Source of the DNA: Hominimerdicola alba 8
GTDB lineage: Bacteria; Bacillota; Clostridia; Oscillospirales; Ruminococcaceae
Assembly: GCF_000178155.2 (NCBI RefSeq)
Contig: NZ_ADKM02000123.1
Location: 51,182 to 115,181, forward strand
Reading direction: 5' to 3'
DNA length: 64,000 nucleotides
Shown here: one piece after another, positions 17,590 through 26,426 of the stretch
How the letters are laid out: every line of letters starts with the position of its first letter
How positions within the stretch are numbered: position 1 is the first letter of the stretch
The notes under the pieces: model-generated
What the model was told of the DNA's origin: nothing
The model's input: the letters and a program-made list of their open reading frames with translations, nothing else
Database searches by the model: none
Translations under genes and position numbers: made by a program

Positions 17590-19601
17590 CACTACAGAAT
17601 TTCAGACAGTTCAAAGAAAAAACGACTGTAACTTTTTCAACTGATCATGTAAAGAATGTAACTATCATTATGGGCGATAATGGTACAGGCAAAACTTCAT
17701 TTGCTCAAGCATTTACATGGTGCCTGTATGGAAGAACAGATTTTAAGGATCAGGATATTTTCTCAAAATCAAAGAAGGCAGAAATGACAAATACTGATAC
17801 AGCAGAAACATTTGTTGAATTAGTATTTGTTCACGGAGATATTGAGTATACCCTGAAGCGTTCTTTAGTTTATAAAAAGGATCTACTCGGTGACATTATT
17901 AAGCCTCGTTCCTCAGAGTGTGTTCTTACATATAAAAAAGAAGATGGTCAGACTGAGACTATTAAATCAGAGAATAAACTAAATAAAACTATTGATGGCA
18001 TCCTTCCCAGAGAGCTTTCAAGATATTTTCTTTTTGACGGTGAACGTGTTGAAAAAATGAGCGCTGAAATACAATCTGGTAAAAGTGATGAATTTGCAGA
18101 AGCAGTTCGACGGATCCTCGGACTTGATAGTTATCTCAATGCGCTTATTCATATAAAGAGCGACCCAAAGAAAGATAAAGGCAGGATGAGAAGCGATACT
18201 GTCCTTGGTAAGTATAATAAACAGTATTCCGATTCAGGAAATGAAAGTGTATCAAGGTTGACCGAAGAGATATCTGCTTTGGAAATTGAGATGCAGGGAT
18301 TGAACAATCGTAAAGATGAGCTGGAAGCAGCTAAACCAATTATTCAGCAAGAATATGATAAACTTACTGAGCAAATCGTAAAAAACAAAGAAGGCGAAGA
18401 AATTGCCAAAAAGAAAGCAGAGGCAGAAAGAAAAATAGAACGACTCAGTCAAATTGTTGATAATTCTGCAAAGGACATTTTCTCGCATTTGAGTAAAGAT
18501 GGAGTAAATTATTTTTCTCAGCATCTAATCGCAAGGGCAATAAAAATGCTTGCTGAAACAGATGCGGTCGATAAAGGCGTTCCGTCTATTGACGATAAAA
18601 CAATAGACTACATTTTCAAGCATCATAGATGTATCTGTGGTACAGAAATAAAGGACGGTTCACCCGAAGAAAAAGAGCTGAATCTCCTGCTCAACTACAT
18701 TCCGCCAAAATCTTTGGGTAATATGATCGGTTCATATATAACGGAAGGAAGAGCAAGAATTACTGGAACATCTGACCTTTATGAGTATGTTGCTAACAAG
18801 CTGCGTAGTGATACGGAAAATATTGAAACGATAGATGATTTAAGGTTAGATATTGAAAACTATGATGCGCAGTTAGATAATGTTAAGGATATTGAACAGC
18901 TCCGATTAAAGCAGCGTACTATTAAAATAAAGCAAGATAACGATGAGCAGGAAATCAGGGAAATCATTACTCGGATCAATGAAATTGAAAGTGAAATCAA
19001 GATCAAAGATTCCAGAAGAAAAGAGCTTTCTTTACAGGATGAAACAAACAAAAAAATAGCTATATACCGTTCGTATGCTGAGGCTGCATATGATTACATA
19101 GAAAAGGAATATTCATCCTATGAAAAAGGCGTTCGTGAATATCTTGAAGAGTGTATCAACAGGATATTCTTAAACATATACTCGGAAGGTCTATCGCTTA
19201 ATATAGACTCCAAGTACAATGTTAAGATAATGGTAAACGATGTACAAAACCTTCAGGATGAAGTGGAAACCTCAACTTCTCAGAGTATATCTGTTGTTTT
19301 TGCTTTTATCACCGGAGTTATTGAAACTGCAAAAAAATATGAGCAAGATAAGAAAGAGAAGAAGCTCACAACTGAGCCTTATCCCCTTGTTATGGATGCT
19401 CCATTATCTGCATTTGATAAAAAACGAATTAAAACAGTATGTGATACTATTCCTGAGATTTGTGAACAGGTCATCATATTTATAAAAGATACAGATGGCG
19501 AAATTGCTCACGAACATCTTTCCGGAAAAATAGGAAGCAGCTATTTATTCAGGAAGGTCACATCTGTTGAAACTGAAATCAAGGAGGCATTTGATGTTTG
19601 A
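17571..19601 (+). CDS. DndD-like SMC/Rad50-type ATPase
   Basis: A 676-residue protein. It opens with KQITLQNFRQFKE and Walker A GDNGTGKTS (about 34-42). The FLFDGERVE motif at about 154, typical of DndD, is followed by coiled coil with a CICG zinc-hook-like pair (about 354) and a Walker B/D-loop VMDAPLSAFD (about 607). In Dnd systems DndD is an ATPase needed for phosphorothioation. Here it supports reading the operon as DNA-sulfur chemistry. GGAGG in the preceding small gene serves as its ribosome site. Confidence 0.85.
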   Translation: MYFKQITLQNFRQFKEKTTVTFSTDHVKNVTIIMGDNGTGKTSFAQAFTWCLYGRTDFKDQDIFSKSKKAEMTNTDTAETFVELVFVHGDIEYTLKRSLVYKKDLLGDIIKPRSSECVLTYKKEDGQTETIKSENKLNKTIDGILPRELSRYFLFDGERVEKMSAEIQSGKSDEFAEAVRRILGLDSYLNALIHIKSDPKKDKGRMRSDTVLGKYNKQYSDSGNESVSRLTEEISALEIEMQGLNNRKDELEAAKPIIQQEYDKLTEQIVKNKEGEEIAKKKAEAERKIERLSQIVDNSAKDIFSHLSKDGVNYFSQHLIARAIKMLAETDAVDKGVPSIDDKTIDYIFKHHRCICGTEIKDGSPEEKELNLLLNYIPPKSLGNMIGSYITEGRARITGTSDLYEYVANKLRSDTENIETIDDLRLDIENYDAQLDNVKDIEQLRLKQRTIKIKQDNDEQEIREIITRINEIESEIKIKDSRRKELSLQDETNKKIAIYRSYAEAAYDYIEKEYSSYEKGVREYLEECINRIFLNIYSEGLSLNIDSKYNVKIMVNDVQNLQDEVETSTSQSISVVFAFITGVIETAKKYEQDKKEKKLTTEPYPLVMDAPLSAFDKKRIKTVCDTIPEICEQVIIFIKDTDGEIAHEHLSGKIGSSYLFRKVTSVETEIKEAFDV

Positions 19602-20106
19602 TAAACAGTTTAATTTTAAGGGCAGACACGCTGCAAGAGCAAGAGCGTTATCTTCATCCTACAATGAAGCTGGTGATCAGATTTTCGCAAGAAGTTATGA
19701 TGTCTACCTTGTAGCACCAATTATAGGCTTCTCATACCAGCGAGCTGAACCTCTTGACAGATCTTCTGATGAGGAAAGAGCTGTATTTGGTGATATTCTT
19801 ATGAAAAACAACGCTGATATTATGTTCGTGTTTAGAACTATAATGTTACTGGATGAAAAAAATCAGCCAGATGTTTCAGAGAGAATTAAAAAAGCTTTGG
19901 GAAACAACTTTTCTAAAGAAGATGAAGAGTTATTTTATAGTTATATGCGTGGCGGAGTAGATATTCTTTATGAAAAGATAATTGATAACGCAACTCTTCC
20001 TTCTGATTTTGTGACTAATCTGTATGATTTCCTTGATGAAATTAATGCAAGAGAGGGTTCAGTTGATGTGGATGCTATAAAAGAATATTGCAGCAAGTTT
20101 GAATAA
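19594..20106 (+). CDS. Unrecognised 170-residue protein of the operon
   Basis: ATG 19594 follows AAGGAGG and overlaps the DndD-like stop by 8 bp. It opens with KGRHAARARALSSS and contains IFARSYDVYLVAPIIGFSYQR. No Cys cluster, P-loop or membrane segment is present. The first helix is Arg/Ala-rich and the rest is acidic and helical. I do not recognise the family. Coupling to the DndD-like gene suggests a partner protein. Confidence 0.75.
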   Translation: MFDKQFNFKGRHAARARALSSSYNEAGDQIFARSYDVYLVAPIIGFSYQRAEPLDRSSDEERAVFGDILMKNNADIMFVFRTIMLLDEKNQPDVSERIKKALGNNFSKEDEELFYSYMRGGVDILYEKIIDNATLPSDFVTNLYDFLDEINAREGSVDVDAIKEYCSKFE

Positions 20107-20155
20107 TTGATACACCAAAAGCTGACAAGAATAGTATGAGATCGTAGGAGGGAAC

Positions 20156-20852
20156 ATGGATAATTATGATAAAATAATTGAAAAGATAGTAGCTTTCAAG
20201 GAAGCGAATAACAGCATTTCTGATTCCGATATTTCTAAAATACTAATCGAAGAATCCGTTCCATTGATCCTCGTTGATGATATTCTTGAAGCTATTGAAT
20301 TGCGATTATCAAACAATTCGGACAACGGAGCGGTTAATCCCACCAAGACGCAAAAGCACGACAATAGAATAGCTGATAGAGTTAAACAGTATAATTCTCA
20401 GCAACTAGAACTTGCTAATATGCCGGGAAACATGGTGAAAGATTGCTTTATTTCCGATTTAAGCAAAGCAAGGATACAAACTACATATATGCCTGTTACT
20501 GTATTAGCATTTTTAAGAACAGCAAACGAAAATGGTATAGCTGATCTTGATTCTATTGTCGACTATTTTATAAAGTTTTACATTAAAAGAAAAGAAGACG
20601 GGCTAGAAGTTGAGCGTAGCGACAGCATATTTGCTAAATCAACACCCACTCAAAAAGGATGTTAAAACGTTGATTCTTTTTAATCCATTGGGCAGATCAT
20701 GTTTGATCAAATACTTTATTGTTGATAAGGATAGCGGAACGATTTCTATGCTACCAAATCTATGGACTTCATTAAGCATCTCAGACGCTGTGAAGATACG
20801 GATAATTGCTGATTCTACAATACAAGAATATTATAGAAAACTAAAAAAATAA
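20156..20852 (+). pseudogene. Unrecognised protein, probably frameshifted at an A5 tract
   Basis: The first frame (20156-20665, 169 residues) runs into TAA after STPTQKGC. A second frame (+1) ending at 20852 reads DVKTLILFNPLGRSCLIKYF...YYRKLKK without its own ribosome site. Dropping one A from the A5 run at 20653-20657 joins them as STPTQKDVKTLILFNPLG, giving about 231 residues with a coherent C-terminal domain. This is a sequencing error, a recent mutation, or slippage at the A run. The start has GGAGG upstream. The protein is helical at the N-terminus; the function is unknown. Confidence 0.65.
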
Positions 20853-20864
20853 GGAGAAATATAT

Positions 20865-21884
20865 ATGAAATGGGAATCTTATTCACATCCGATATCAGAT
20901 ATTAGAGATTGGGATAGCAATCACAGATTAGAATTACAACCTGATTTTCAACGAAATGTTGTATGGACAAGAGCTGCTCAAATTATGTTAATTGATACTA
21001 TTCTTAAAGGAATACCTATTCCCAAAATTTATATTAAGTCAATCATGAAGGGTGAAAATACCTACAGGGTTGTAATTGATGGTCAACAGCGATTAACGGC
21101 TATTTTAAATTTTGTTAATGATAAATTAAAATTGAAATCACCATATGTCGGAGAATACTCGGGACTAAAATTCTCCGAATTAGATGCAGAAACTAAAAAT
21201 GCTGTTTTAAGATACAAAATTGATATTAACGAAATCTTTAATCCAACTGATGAAGAAATTCGTGATTTGTATTCAAGAGTTAACAAGTATACTGTTCAGC
21301 TAAACAAACAAGAACTTAGAAAAGCCGATTTCCCAGGAGATTTTATTAAATTGGCTGAAAAACTATCAGAGTTAGACTTTTTTGAAACTTCAAGAATTTT
21401 TACTCCGAAGCAAAGAAGACGAATGCTGGATGTTGAATATATTGAAGAATTGCTAACTATTTTACTTGAAGGTATTCAAGATAAAAAAGAATATCTTGAT
21501 AGCGTATGCGAAAAATATGTTATTATGGAGAATAAGGCAGATATATATGATGAATTTGTAAATATATTAGACGATATAAATATTATTTTTGACTCAGAAA
21601 TAATGCCAATAAGTAAAACTAGATTCAAGCAAAAGTCGGATTTTTATTCGTTATTTGCATGTATATTTGAATTGAAAAAAACACAAAAAATAGATTTATC
21701 ATCAGTCGAATTTGTAAGAGAAAGATTACAAAAAATGGATGAACTAATTGGACCTCAAGCAGAGGAAGATGAATATCGTGATTATGCAACGCACTGCCTG
21801 AGCGATGCTAATTCCCTTAGTAGTAGGATTTGGCGAATAGATTTTATTAGAGAGCGATTAAAAACTTGCTATAAGGTGAACTAA
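20865..21884 (+). CDS. DUF262 (GmrSD/SspE-type) protein
   Basis: A 339-residue protein. The ParB/Srx-like DUF262 fold is shown by LQPDFQRNVVW, IPIPKIY and the key motif DGQQRLTAI, followed by YSRVNKYTVQLNKQELRKADF. In GmrSD and SspE the DGQQR motif drives NTP hydrolysis and recognition of modified DNA, and a C-terminal HNH (DUF1524) does the cutting. No DUF1524 is evident here, so this is an NTPase/sensor-only version or it acts with other proteins. A good AAGGAGA ribosome site is present. Confidence 0.85.
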   Translation: MKWESYSHPISDIRDWDSNHRLELQPDFQRNVVWTRAAQIMLIDTILKGIPIPKIYIKSIMKGENTYRVVIDGQQRLTAILNFVNDKLKLKSPYVGEYSGLKFSELDAETKNAVLRYKIDINEIFNPTDEEIRDLYSRVNKYTVQLNKQELRKADFPGDFIKLAEKLSELDFFETSRIFTPKQRRRMLDVEYIEELLTILLEGIQDKKEYLDSVCEKYVIMENKADIYDEFVNILDDINIIFDSEIMPISKTRFKQKSDFYSLFACIFELKKTQKIDLSSVEFVRERLQKMDELIGPQAEEDEYRDYATHCLSDANSLSSRIWRIDFIRERLKTCYKVN

Positions 21885-21885
21885 T

Positions 21886-22740
21886 ATGGAATTATATAAT
21901 AAAAGAAAGCAATTGTTATATCGAATCGATGATAACATAATTTCGAATAGTGATAATGAATATGAAATTATAGAAGAAATTGGAGGCGGTGGGAATGGAA
22001 CTGTTTTCAGTTGCATCGATTTTGCTGGAAATGAATATGCTGTTAAGTTTCTGCTTAATCATTCAAAAAAAGGTGAAAAACGTTTTGAGCAAGAAATAAA
22101 CTTGATGAAATTGGTTAATCATCCTCATTTAATAAAGTATATTGATGATGGTACAGTGGACTGCTATATTCCTAAAACAAAAGAAAACCTTGATTTAAAA
22201 TTTGTAATAATGCCAAAAGCTGAAGGTAATCTACTAGATTATATTAAAGATCATGATAATATACCTTACAATGAATATGCATCTCAGTTTCGTGGTTTAT
22301 GTGGAGCATTATCTGAATTACATAAATATGCAATACATCGAGATATTAAGCCTGAAAATATCTTGATAAGAGGAGCTACGTGGGTTCTGTCGGATTTTGG
22401 ATTATGTGAGTTTATTGCGCCAGAATTACATAATGATATCACTGGAATCAATGAAAAAATAGGACCTCAATTTTGGATGAGTCCTGAAGCAGTAAATAGC
22501 CATTATTTTGGATCGGATGAGATAAACAAATGTTCAGATGTATTCCAGTTATGTTCTGTATTTACTTTCATTTTAAATCGAAGATATCCGGGGGGAATAA
22601 TTAGTTCTGATGATATTAATACTACTGAACCTATAAAAGCTTTAATCATGTCTTCTTTGTCTAATAATCCACAACTTCGTCCTTCGGATGGAAGCGAGTT
22701 ATATGAAAAATTTATGGAGGCAACAGCATACTATGGATGA
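21886..22740 (+). CDS. Hanks-type serine/threonine protein kinase
   Basis: A 284-residue protein, a soluble kinase domain without a membrane segment. The glycine-rich loop GGGGNGTVF, the VAIK-type lysine YAVKFLL, catalytic HRDIKPEN (about 150) and DFG in SDFGLCEF (about 170) are all intact, so it should be active. It starts 1 nt after the DUF262 stop and overlaps the next gene by 8 bp. Kinases occur in phage-defence systems such as Stk2 and PglW, where they signal infection. That role here is inferred from context. Confidence 0.88.
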   Translation: MELYNKRKQLLYRIDDNIISNSDNEYEIIEEIGGGGNGTVFSCIDFAGNEYAVKFLLNHSKKGEKRFEQEINLMKLVNHPHLIKYIDDGTVDCYIPKTKENLDLKFVIMPKAEGNLLDYIKDHDNIPYNEYASQFRGLCGALSELHKYAIHRDIKPENILIRGATWVLSDFGLCEFIAPELHNDITGINEKIGPQFWMSPEAVNSHYFGSDEINKCSDVFQLCSVFTFILNRRYPGGIISSDDINTTEPIKALIMSSLSNNPQLRPSDGSELYEKFMEATAYYG

Positions 22741-24316
22741 TTCATATAGTTTTAAGAATATAAAAGAACTTGCCAAACATATCGAGGAACTTACAGGACT
22801 TGATTGCTATAGTGACGATATTGAAACAAATGAATTCAATTTTGGCGATTTCGGTGAGTTGGGTATTACTATAGAGGAAAACAATAGAATATCTATTTTC
22901 AGATCATTTGGATACTATGACTTTCCTCAAGATGAACAAGACAAAGAAAGCCAAGAATGTGACGACTTATCATACGCACAGGAAAGTGCATTCTATTTTT
23001 TCCTAAAAAGTAATCAGGATAAGTTTACAGTATCTCGGTGGGATGATGGAGGATATATGTGCCCTGGATATGTTTCTCGTATAGGCTTTTATGATATTGC
23101 CTATTCAGATGAAGCAATATCCTTTTTCTTGAAAAAGCTGTATGATTTTAGGAATAGTATTAATGAAGAAAGAATTAACGAGTTGCGCAAGTATATAGTA
23201 AAATCATATTATCAATTATTTCATGATTATGATATTATGGATGTTGATCACTCAGGTTTCACGATTCATTTTAATAACATATCAAATGTTGAAGAAGTTA
23301 AAGTTGACAAAAAATATGAAGGAAAAGAATATTATCTTCTTCAAGCTGGTTGCGATAATTATGCAATTCATAAACAATGCATTCAATGGTTTTTAGACGC
23401 TGTTAAATATAGCGAATTGGGAGATCATCTTGGCTACACCATCTCAAATGGTGTGTTATATGTTAAGAGTAACTCGATGACACTAACCTTGCCATGTTAT
23501 AAAGATGAGGGAATGTACTATAAACTAGAAGAATTCTATCTACTGAACACCTGTTCTGGATTAGTTCCATTTTCAAGTGATGAATTTCAAAATGCATTTG
23601 TGGATTTTTATAGAAAAATCAATTCTCTTTCTGCTGCTATACTTATTATAACAGAAGGGTGTACAGATTGGATCCATTTAAAGAGGCACTGGGAATTGAT
23701 AAAGGATGAATATACTGAATTAGATTTTGCATTTCTTGAATATAATAATAAAACAAATATGGGCAGTTCAGTTCTATTAGAAATGTGCCGTTCATTTTCA
23801 AAAGTCAATCATGATAAAAAATTTGTCTTTATTTTTGACAGGGACGAACCGAAGATTATAAAACAAATCATCGAAGATGATAAAACATATAAATACTGGG
23901 GAAACAACGTTTATTCAATGGCAATTCCTATTCCTGACCATAGAAACCCAGATGATGCAATATGTATTGAGCATTTATACTTGGATTCAGAAATAAAAAA
24001 AGAATACATATGTGAAGACGGAGTAGCTAGAAGGGTATATTTAGGAAATGAGTTTGATGAATATGGCAGAAATCTAGGAGATCAAAAAATATGTACTAAA
24101 TGTAGAATTTGTGGTTCAAACAGCCTAAAAATAATCGATGGTTCATCAGACGCAAGAGTTGTATCATCAACATCATCTAGTACAACCAATTACGCTCTTA
24201 GTAAATTTGATTTTGCAGATAAAGTTATTATTGATAAAAAATCTAAATCATATCTAGCGTTTAAAAAAGTGTTTGATATTATATATGATATTGATAAAAT
24301 AAAGTTGACGCTTTAA
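22733..24316 (+). CDS. Protein with C-terminal TOPRIM-like domain
   Basis: A 527-residue protein. ATG 22733 overlaps the kinase stop; GGAGG lies 13 nt upstream, slightly far. The N-terminal ~290 residues are unrecognised and acidic. From about residue 300 the ILIITEGCTDWIHLK segment (Glu plus TDW) and the later FIFDRDEPKI resemble the Glu and Asp-x-Asp metal sites of TOPRIM nucleases such as OLD. A small Cys set (CTKCRICGS) follows. It is the last gene of the operon. It may be the effector nuclease controlled by the kinase (inference). Confidence 0.65.
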   Translation: MDDSYSFKNIKELAKHIEELTGLDCYSDDIETNEFNFGDFGELGITIEENNRISIFRSFGYYDFPQDEQDKESQECDDLSYAQESAFYFFLKSNQDKFTVSRWDDGGYMCPGYVSRIGFYDIAYSDEAISFFLKKLYDFRNSINEERINELRKYIVKSYYQLFHDYDIMDVDHSGFTIHFNNISNVEEVKVDKKYEGKEYYLLQAGCDNYAIHKQCIQWFLDAVKYSELGDHLGYTISNGVLYVKSNSMTLTLPCYKDEGMYYKLEEFYLLNTCSGLVPFSSDEFQNAFVDFYRKINSLSAAILIITEGCTDWIHLKRHWELIKDEYTELDFAFLEYNNKTNMGSSVLLEMCRSFSKVNHDKKFVFIFDRDEPKIIKQIIEDDKTYKYWGNNVYSMAIPIPDHRNPDDAICIEHLYLDSEIKKEYICEDGVARRVYLGNEFDEYGRNLGDQKICTKCRICGSNSLKIIDGSSDARVVSSTSSSTTNYALSKFDFADKVIIDKKSKSYLAFKKVFDIIYDIDKIKLTL

Positions 24317-24340
24317 TTTATCAATTATTTTGGTACAGCA

Positions 24341-24375
24341 CAAGGCTCCCAGAATTACTCTAAGAGCCTTGTTTC
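24341..24375 (+). terminator. Terminator of the defence operon
   Basis: CAAGGCTC (24341-24348) pairs with GAGCCTTG (24364-24371), followed by TTT. The T run is short. The ~80 bases after it show a short open stretch that may be a gene remnant. Confidence 0.6.
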
Positions 24376-24460
24376 ATTCTTATGGATAACGGAACGGATA
24401 CCGTATCTAAAAGCTACAGTGAGCCGTTTCCGTTCGGCTTAGAGCCTACCGCCTACACCG

Positions 24461-24790
24461 TTAAAAAAGCTGTCCTGAATCAACATCGACCTTAACTGCA
24501 AACCTGTTTTGAAAGTGCAGTTCCTCAACGATGATAACAGCGGTATTATCAGGAGCTTTCCTGAGCGAACCAACAAAGGTTATCTGTCCGCCCTTTGAGT
24601 AAAGGAAACTAACCGATTTAGCATTTTCGTCAAAGGCGAGGCAGGTGAATATATCTGTCTCGACCGTATCAACACCATTTCGTTTTGGCTGATCTACGGC
24701 GATACTGAATTTGCAGTAGCTGTAATCCTCCTCAGTTACAACGTTCAGATCGGTAGTGATACGTCCTGTCATCATGATTTTGTTCAACAT
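24461..24790 (-). CDS. Single-stranded DNA-binding protein (SSB-like)
   Basis: A 109-residue OB-fold protein beginning MLNKIMMTGRITTDLNV, with the conserved FSIAVDQPK and FTCLAFDENAKSV positions of SSB. It is shorter than housekeeping SSB and lacks the acidic DDDIPF-type tail, as is common for SSB copies on mobile elements. It lies 12 bp downstream of a small gene on the same strand, and opposite to the defence operon. Confidence 0.85.
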   Translation of the reverse strand: MLNKIMMTGRITTDLNVVTEEDYSYCKFSIAVDQPKRNGVDTVETDIFTCLAFDENAKSVSFLYSKGGQITFVGSLRKAPDNTAVIIVEELHFQNRFAVKVDVDSGQLF

Positions 24791-24802
24791 AGTCTGCTCC
24801 TT

Positions 24803-25012
24803 TCAGTCTTCGTCCGAACACTCGTCAAGCCCGTGCAGGAGCTGTATGTATACGCACTCTGCTCGGTCGCGTTCCTCACCGTCGGTGGACATCATAAGTT
24901 CAAGAAAATACGCTTGTGCGTCTTCACGGTCGTTCCAGACTTCTTTTCTACCGTTGCAGAAAGTCGTGACCTTGCGTGATTTAGGCATTGCCAATTCAGG
25001 TGTTTTCAACAT
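24803..25012 (-). CDS. Small protein upstream of the SSB-like gene
   Basis: A 69-residue protein. The start at 25012 (complement) is chosen because a GGAGG site lies just upstream; the longer frame to 25234 has none. It contains SRKVTTFCNGRKEVW and an acidic, helical C-terminus ending CSDED. The function is unknown. It is probably co-transcribed with the SSB-like gene as an element housekeeping pair. Confidence 0.7.
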   Translation of the reverse strand: MLKTPELAMPKSRKVTTFCNGRKEVWNDREDAQAYFLELMMSTDGEERDRAECVYIQLLHGLDECSDED

Positions 25013-25225
25013 AATCGTTACCTCCAAAAGTTTTATTGTGACTCCATTATATCCGATAAAACTACCTGAGTCCAGCAATGTGGAATGATTGTAATAATTC
25101 TTGTGAAATGCGCAGCAAAAAGTGGATTTCCCTCGGTGCAATGCGCTGTAATGGCGATTGACTTTTTCACCGCTATGTGATATGATACTATAAACTACAG
25201 CACATTGAGTGTGAGGTGAAATGTT

Positions 25226-25900
25226 ATGGGACAATATTACTGCTGGGTGAATGTCGATAAGAAAGAATACTTATGCCCTGATGATTTTGATCTTGGAAAC
25301 AAACTCCATGAGTCAATGAGTGCAGACAATGCTTTGCTTCGTGCACTGTGGGAACTCCTCTCGGATGAGTGGAAAGGCGACCGTCTGGTATTCCTCGGAG
25401 ACGAATGCCACGCTCTTGATGAAGTGTCAAATGAGGTGCTTGATATTCTGGTGAAACATCAGGCGGAAAGCGGAATTTCAGGCTACTTGTTCGACAATGT
25501 TTATGAAACATATCGGAATGTAAGTGGTCTTTTCAAGTCAGCGGAAGAATCTGTCCGTGATGAAATAGCTTTTTATCTCAATGTTGTGAGATCAGATCCT
25601 CCGATCAGCCCAAATGTTTATGGTGTAGATATCAACGATCCATACAGAGGTTTATTTCTCAGAAACGGCAAATCGTTCAAGTATATCATCAACCACATGA
25701 AGAAGGTATGCTATTCGCATGAAGGAACAAAGATCTTTCTGAGCGATAATGGTGAATTAGATCATGCAGATCCGCTTCCTGTTCTTATGGCATACGGCGG
25801 CAGAAGATGTGATGTCGGAGAATGGCTCGGAGATATAATTGATGTGAGTGATACGCTGCCAGAAGACTGTAAACTGTTAACTGAGATCCATATTGATTGA
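25226..25900 (+). CDS. Hypothetical protein opening MGQYYCWVNVDKKEYL
   Basis: A 224-residue soluble protein with an AGGTGA ribosome site. The opening motif recurs, as I recall, in uncharacterised proteins of gut Firmicutes, but no function is known to me. A Trp/Asp-rich C-terminus (GGRRCDVGEWLGDII) is visible. There is no signal peptide, membrane segment or catalytic motif. It is divergent from the small gene and SSB-like pair and is followed by a good terminator at 25987. Confidence 0.75.
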   Translation: MGQYYCWVNVDKKEYLCPDDFDLGNKLHESMSADNALLRALWELLSDEWKGDRLVFLGDECHALDEVSNEVLDILVKHQAESGISGYLFDNVYETYRNVSGLFKSAEESVRDEIAFYLNVVRSDPPISPNVYGVDINDPYRGLFLRNGKSFKYIINHMKKVCYSHEGTKIFLSDNGELDHADPLPVLMAYGGRRCDVGEWLGDIIDVSDTLPEDCKLLTEIHID

Positions 25901-25986
25901 TAGCGCAGGAAATCGGGCGCTCTGACAGCTATCAGCAAGCGGTTTAATGGGACAGTATTTCAGTGACAATAGATGAAGATCAATCA

Positions 25987-26017
25987 AGGACAGGAATTGC
26001 TTTTTCCTGTCCTTTTT
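25987..26017 (+). terminator. Terminator after the 25226-25900 gene
   Basis: AGGACAGGAA pairs with TTCCTGTCCT across a short loop, then a run of T residues. Confidence 0.85.
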
Positions 26018-26039
26018 TCGTTCTTGTTAAAGGAAGAAT

Positions 26040-26116
26040 GGTGGCTGTCACCAGAACTTCCAGCACATTGTTTATCAGGTTTCTGTATTACAATGTGCAG
26101 AGCTTGCTGGGTGTGA
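26040..26116 (+). ncRNA. Structured repeat unit A
   Basis: Small hairpin GGTG/CACC (26040-26052), then a perfect 9-bp hairpin GCACATTGT/ACAATGTGC (26063-26071 with 26090-26098), then the conserved box GAGCTTGCTGGGTGTGA (26100-26116). CCAGC just before the second hairpin can pair with GCTGG of the box. The same layout with different stem sequences recurs in units B and C. The strand is not certain. Confidence 0.5.
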
Positions 26117-26191
26117 TTTTTGACCTTGTAGGCATCATATTTTTTCTGACTGATTGTTCCATTTTTTTGCTCTTGTTTACTCAGGGGTATG

Positions 26192-26270
26192 GGGAAGTTT
26201 CCCTCAGCAAGCATCGTGTATTGTTTGCACAGTTCTTGTGTACACAATACACCGAGCTTGCTGGGTGTGA
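26192..26270 (+). ncRNA. Structured repeat unit B
   Basis: Hairpin GGGAA/TTCCC (26192-26203), AGCAAGC (26206-26212) able to pair with GCTTGCT of the box, hairpin GTGTATTGT/ACAATACAC (26216-26224 with 26244-26252), then the box GAGCTTGCTGGGTGTGA (26254-26270). Box spacing from unit A is 154 bp. Confidence 0.5.
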
Positions 26271-26349
26271 ATCTGAGCTTTAATTATTGTTTTCTTCCGA
26301 GCTGTTTAGCTCGGTTTATCTTTCCTTTTTGTTGTTCGGGGTCCAAGGG

Positions 26350-26426
26350 GTGGAAACCACTTGCAAGCTATGTATCGCAGCATTCAATTTTCCAAAATTG
26401 TAATGCGGGGATACCGAGCTTGCTGG
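26350..26426 (+). ncRNA. Structured repeat unit C
   Basis: Hairpin GTGG/CCAC (26350-26360), GCAAGC (26363-26368) pairing with GCTTGC of the box, hairpin GCATTCAATTTT with AAAATTGTAATGC (26380-26406), then the box GAGCTTGCTGG (26416-26426). Box spacing from unit B is 162 bp. A further CGCCA/TGGCG hairpin follows at about 26436. Confidence 0.5.

Noticed and set aside
7823..20106. Calling the operon a standard Dnd system
   Set aside because: DndC-like, DndD-like and desulfurase genes are present, but no DndB, DndE or DndFGH is recognisable, and DUF4007 plus the large NTPase and PLD-helicase are extra.
7823..24316. Calling the operon BREX
   Set aside because: There is a PAPS-reductase-family protein and a large ATPase, but no PglZ, no BrxA/BrxB-like gene and no methyltransferase, so a BREX label is not supported.
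25984..26247. Minus-strand 87-codon frame
   Set aside because: It starts with TTG without a ribosome site, has odd composition, and overlaps the terminator and two structured units.
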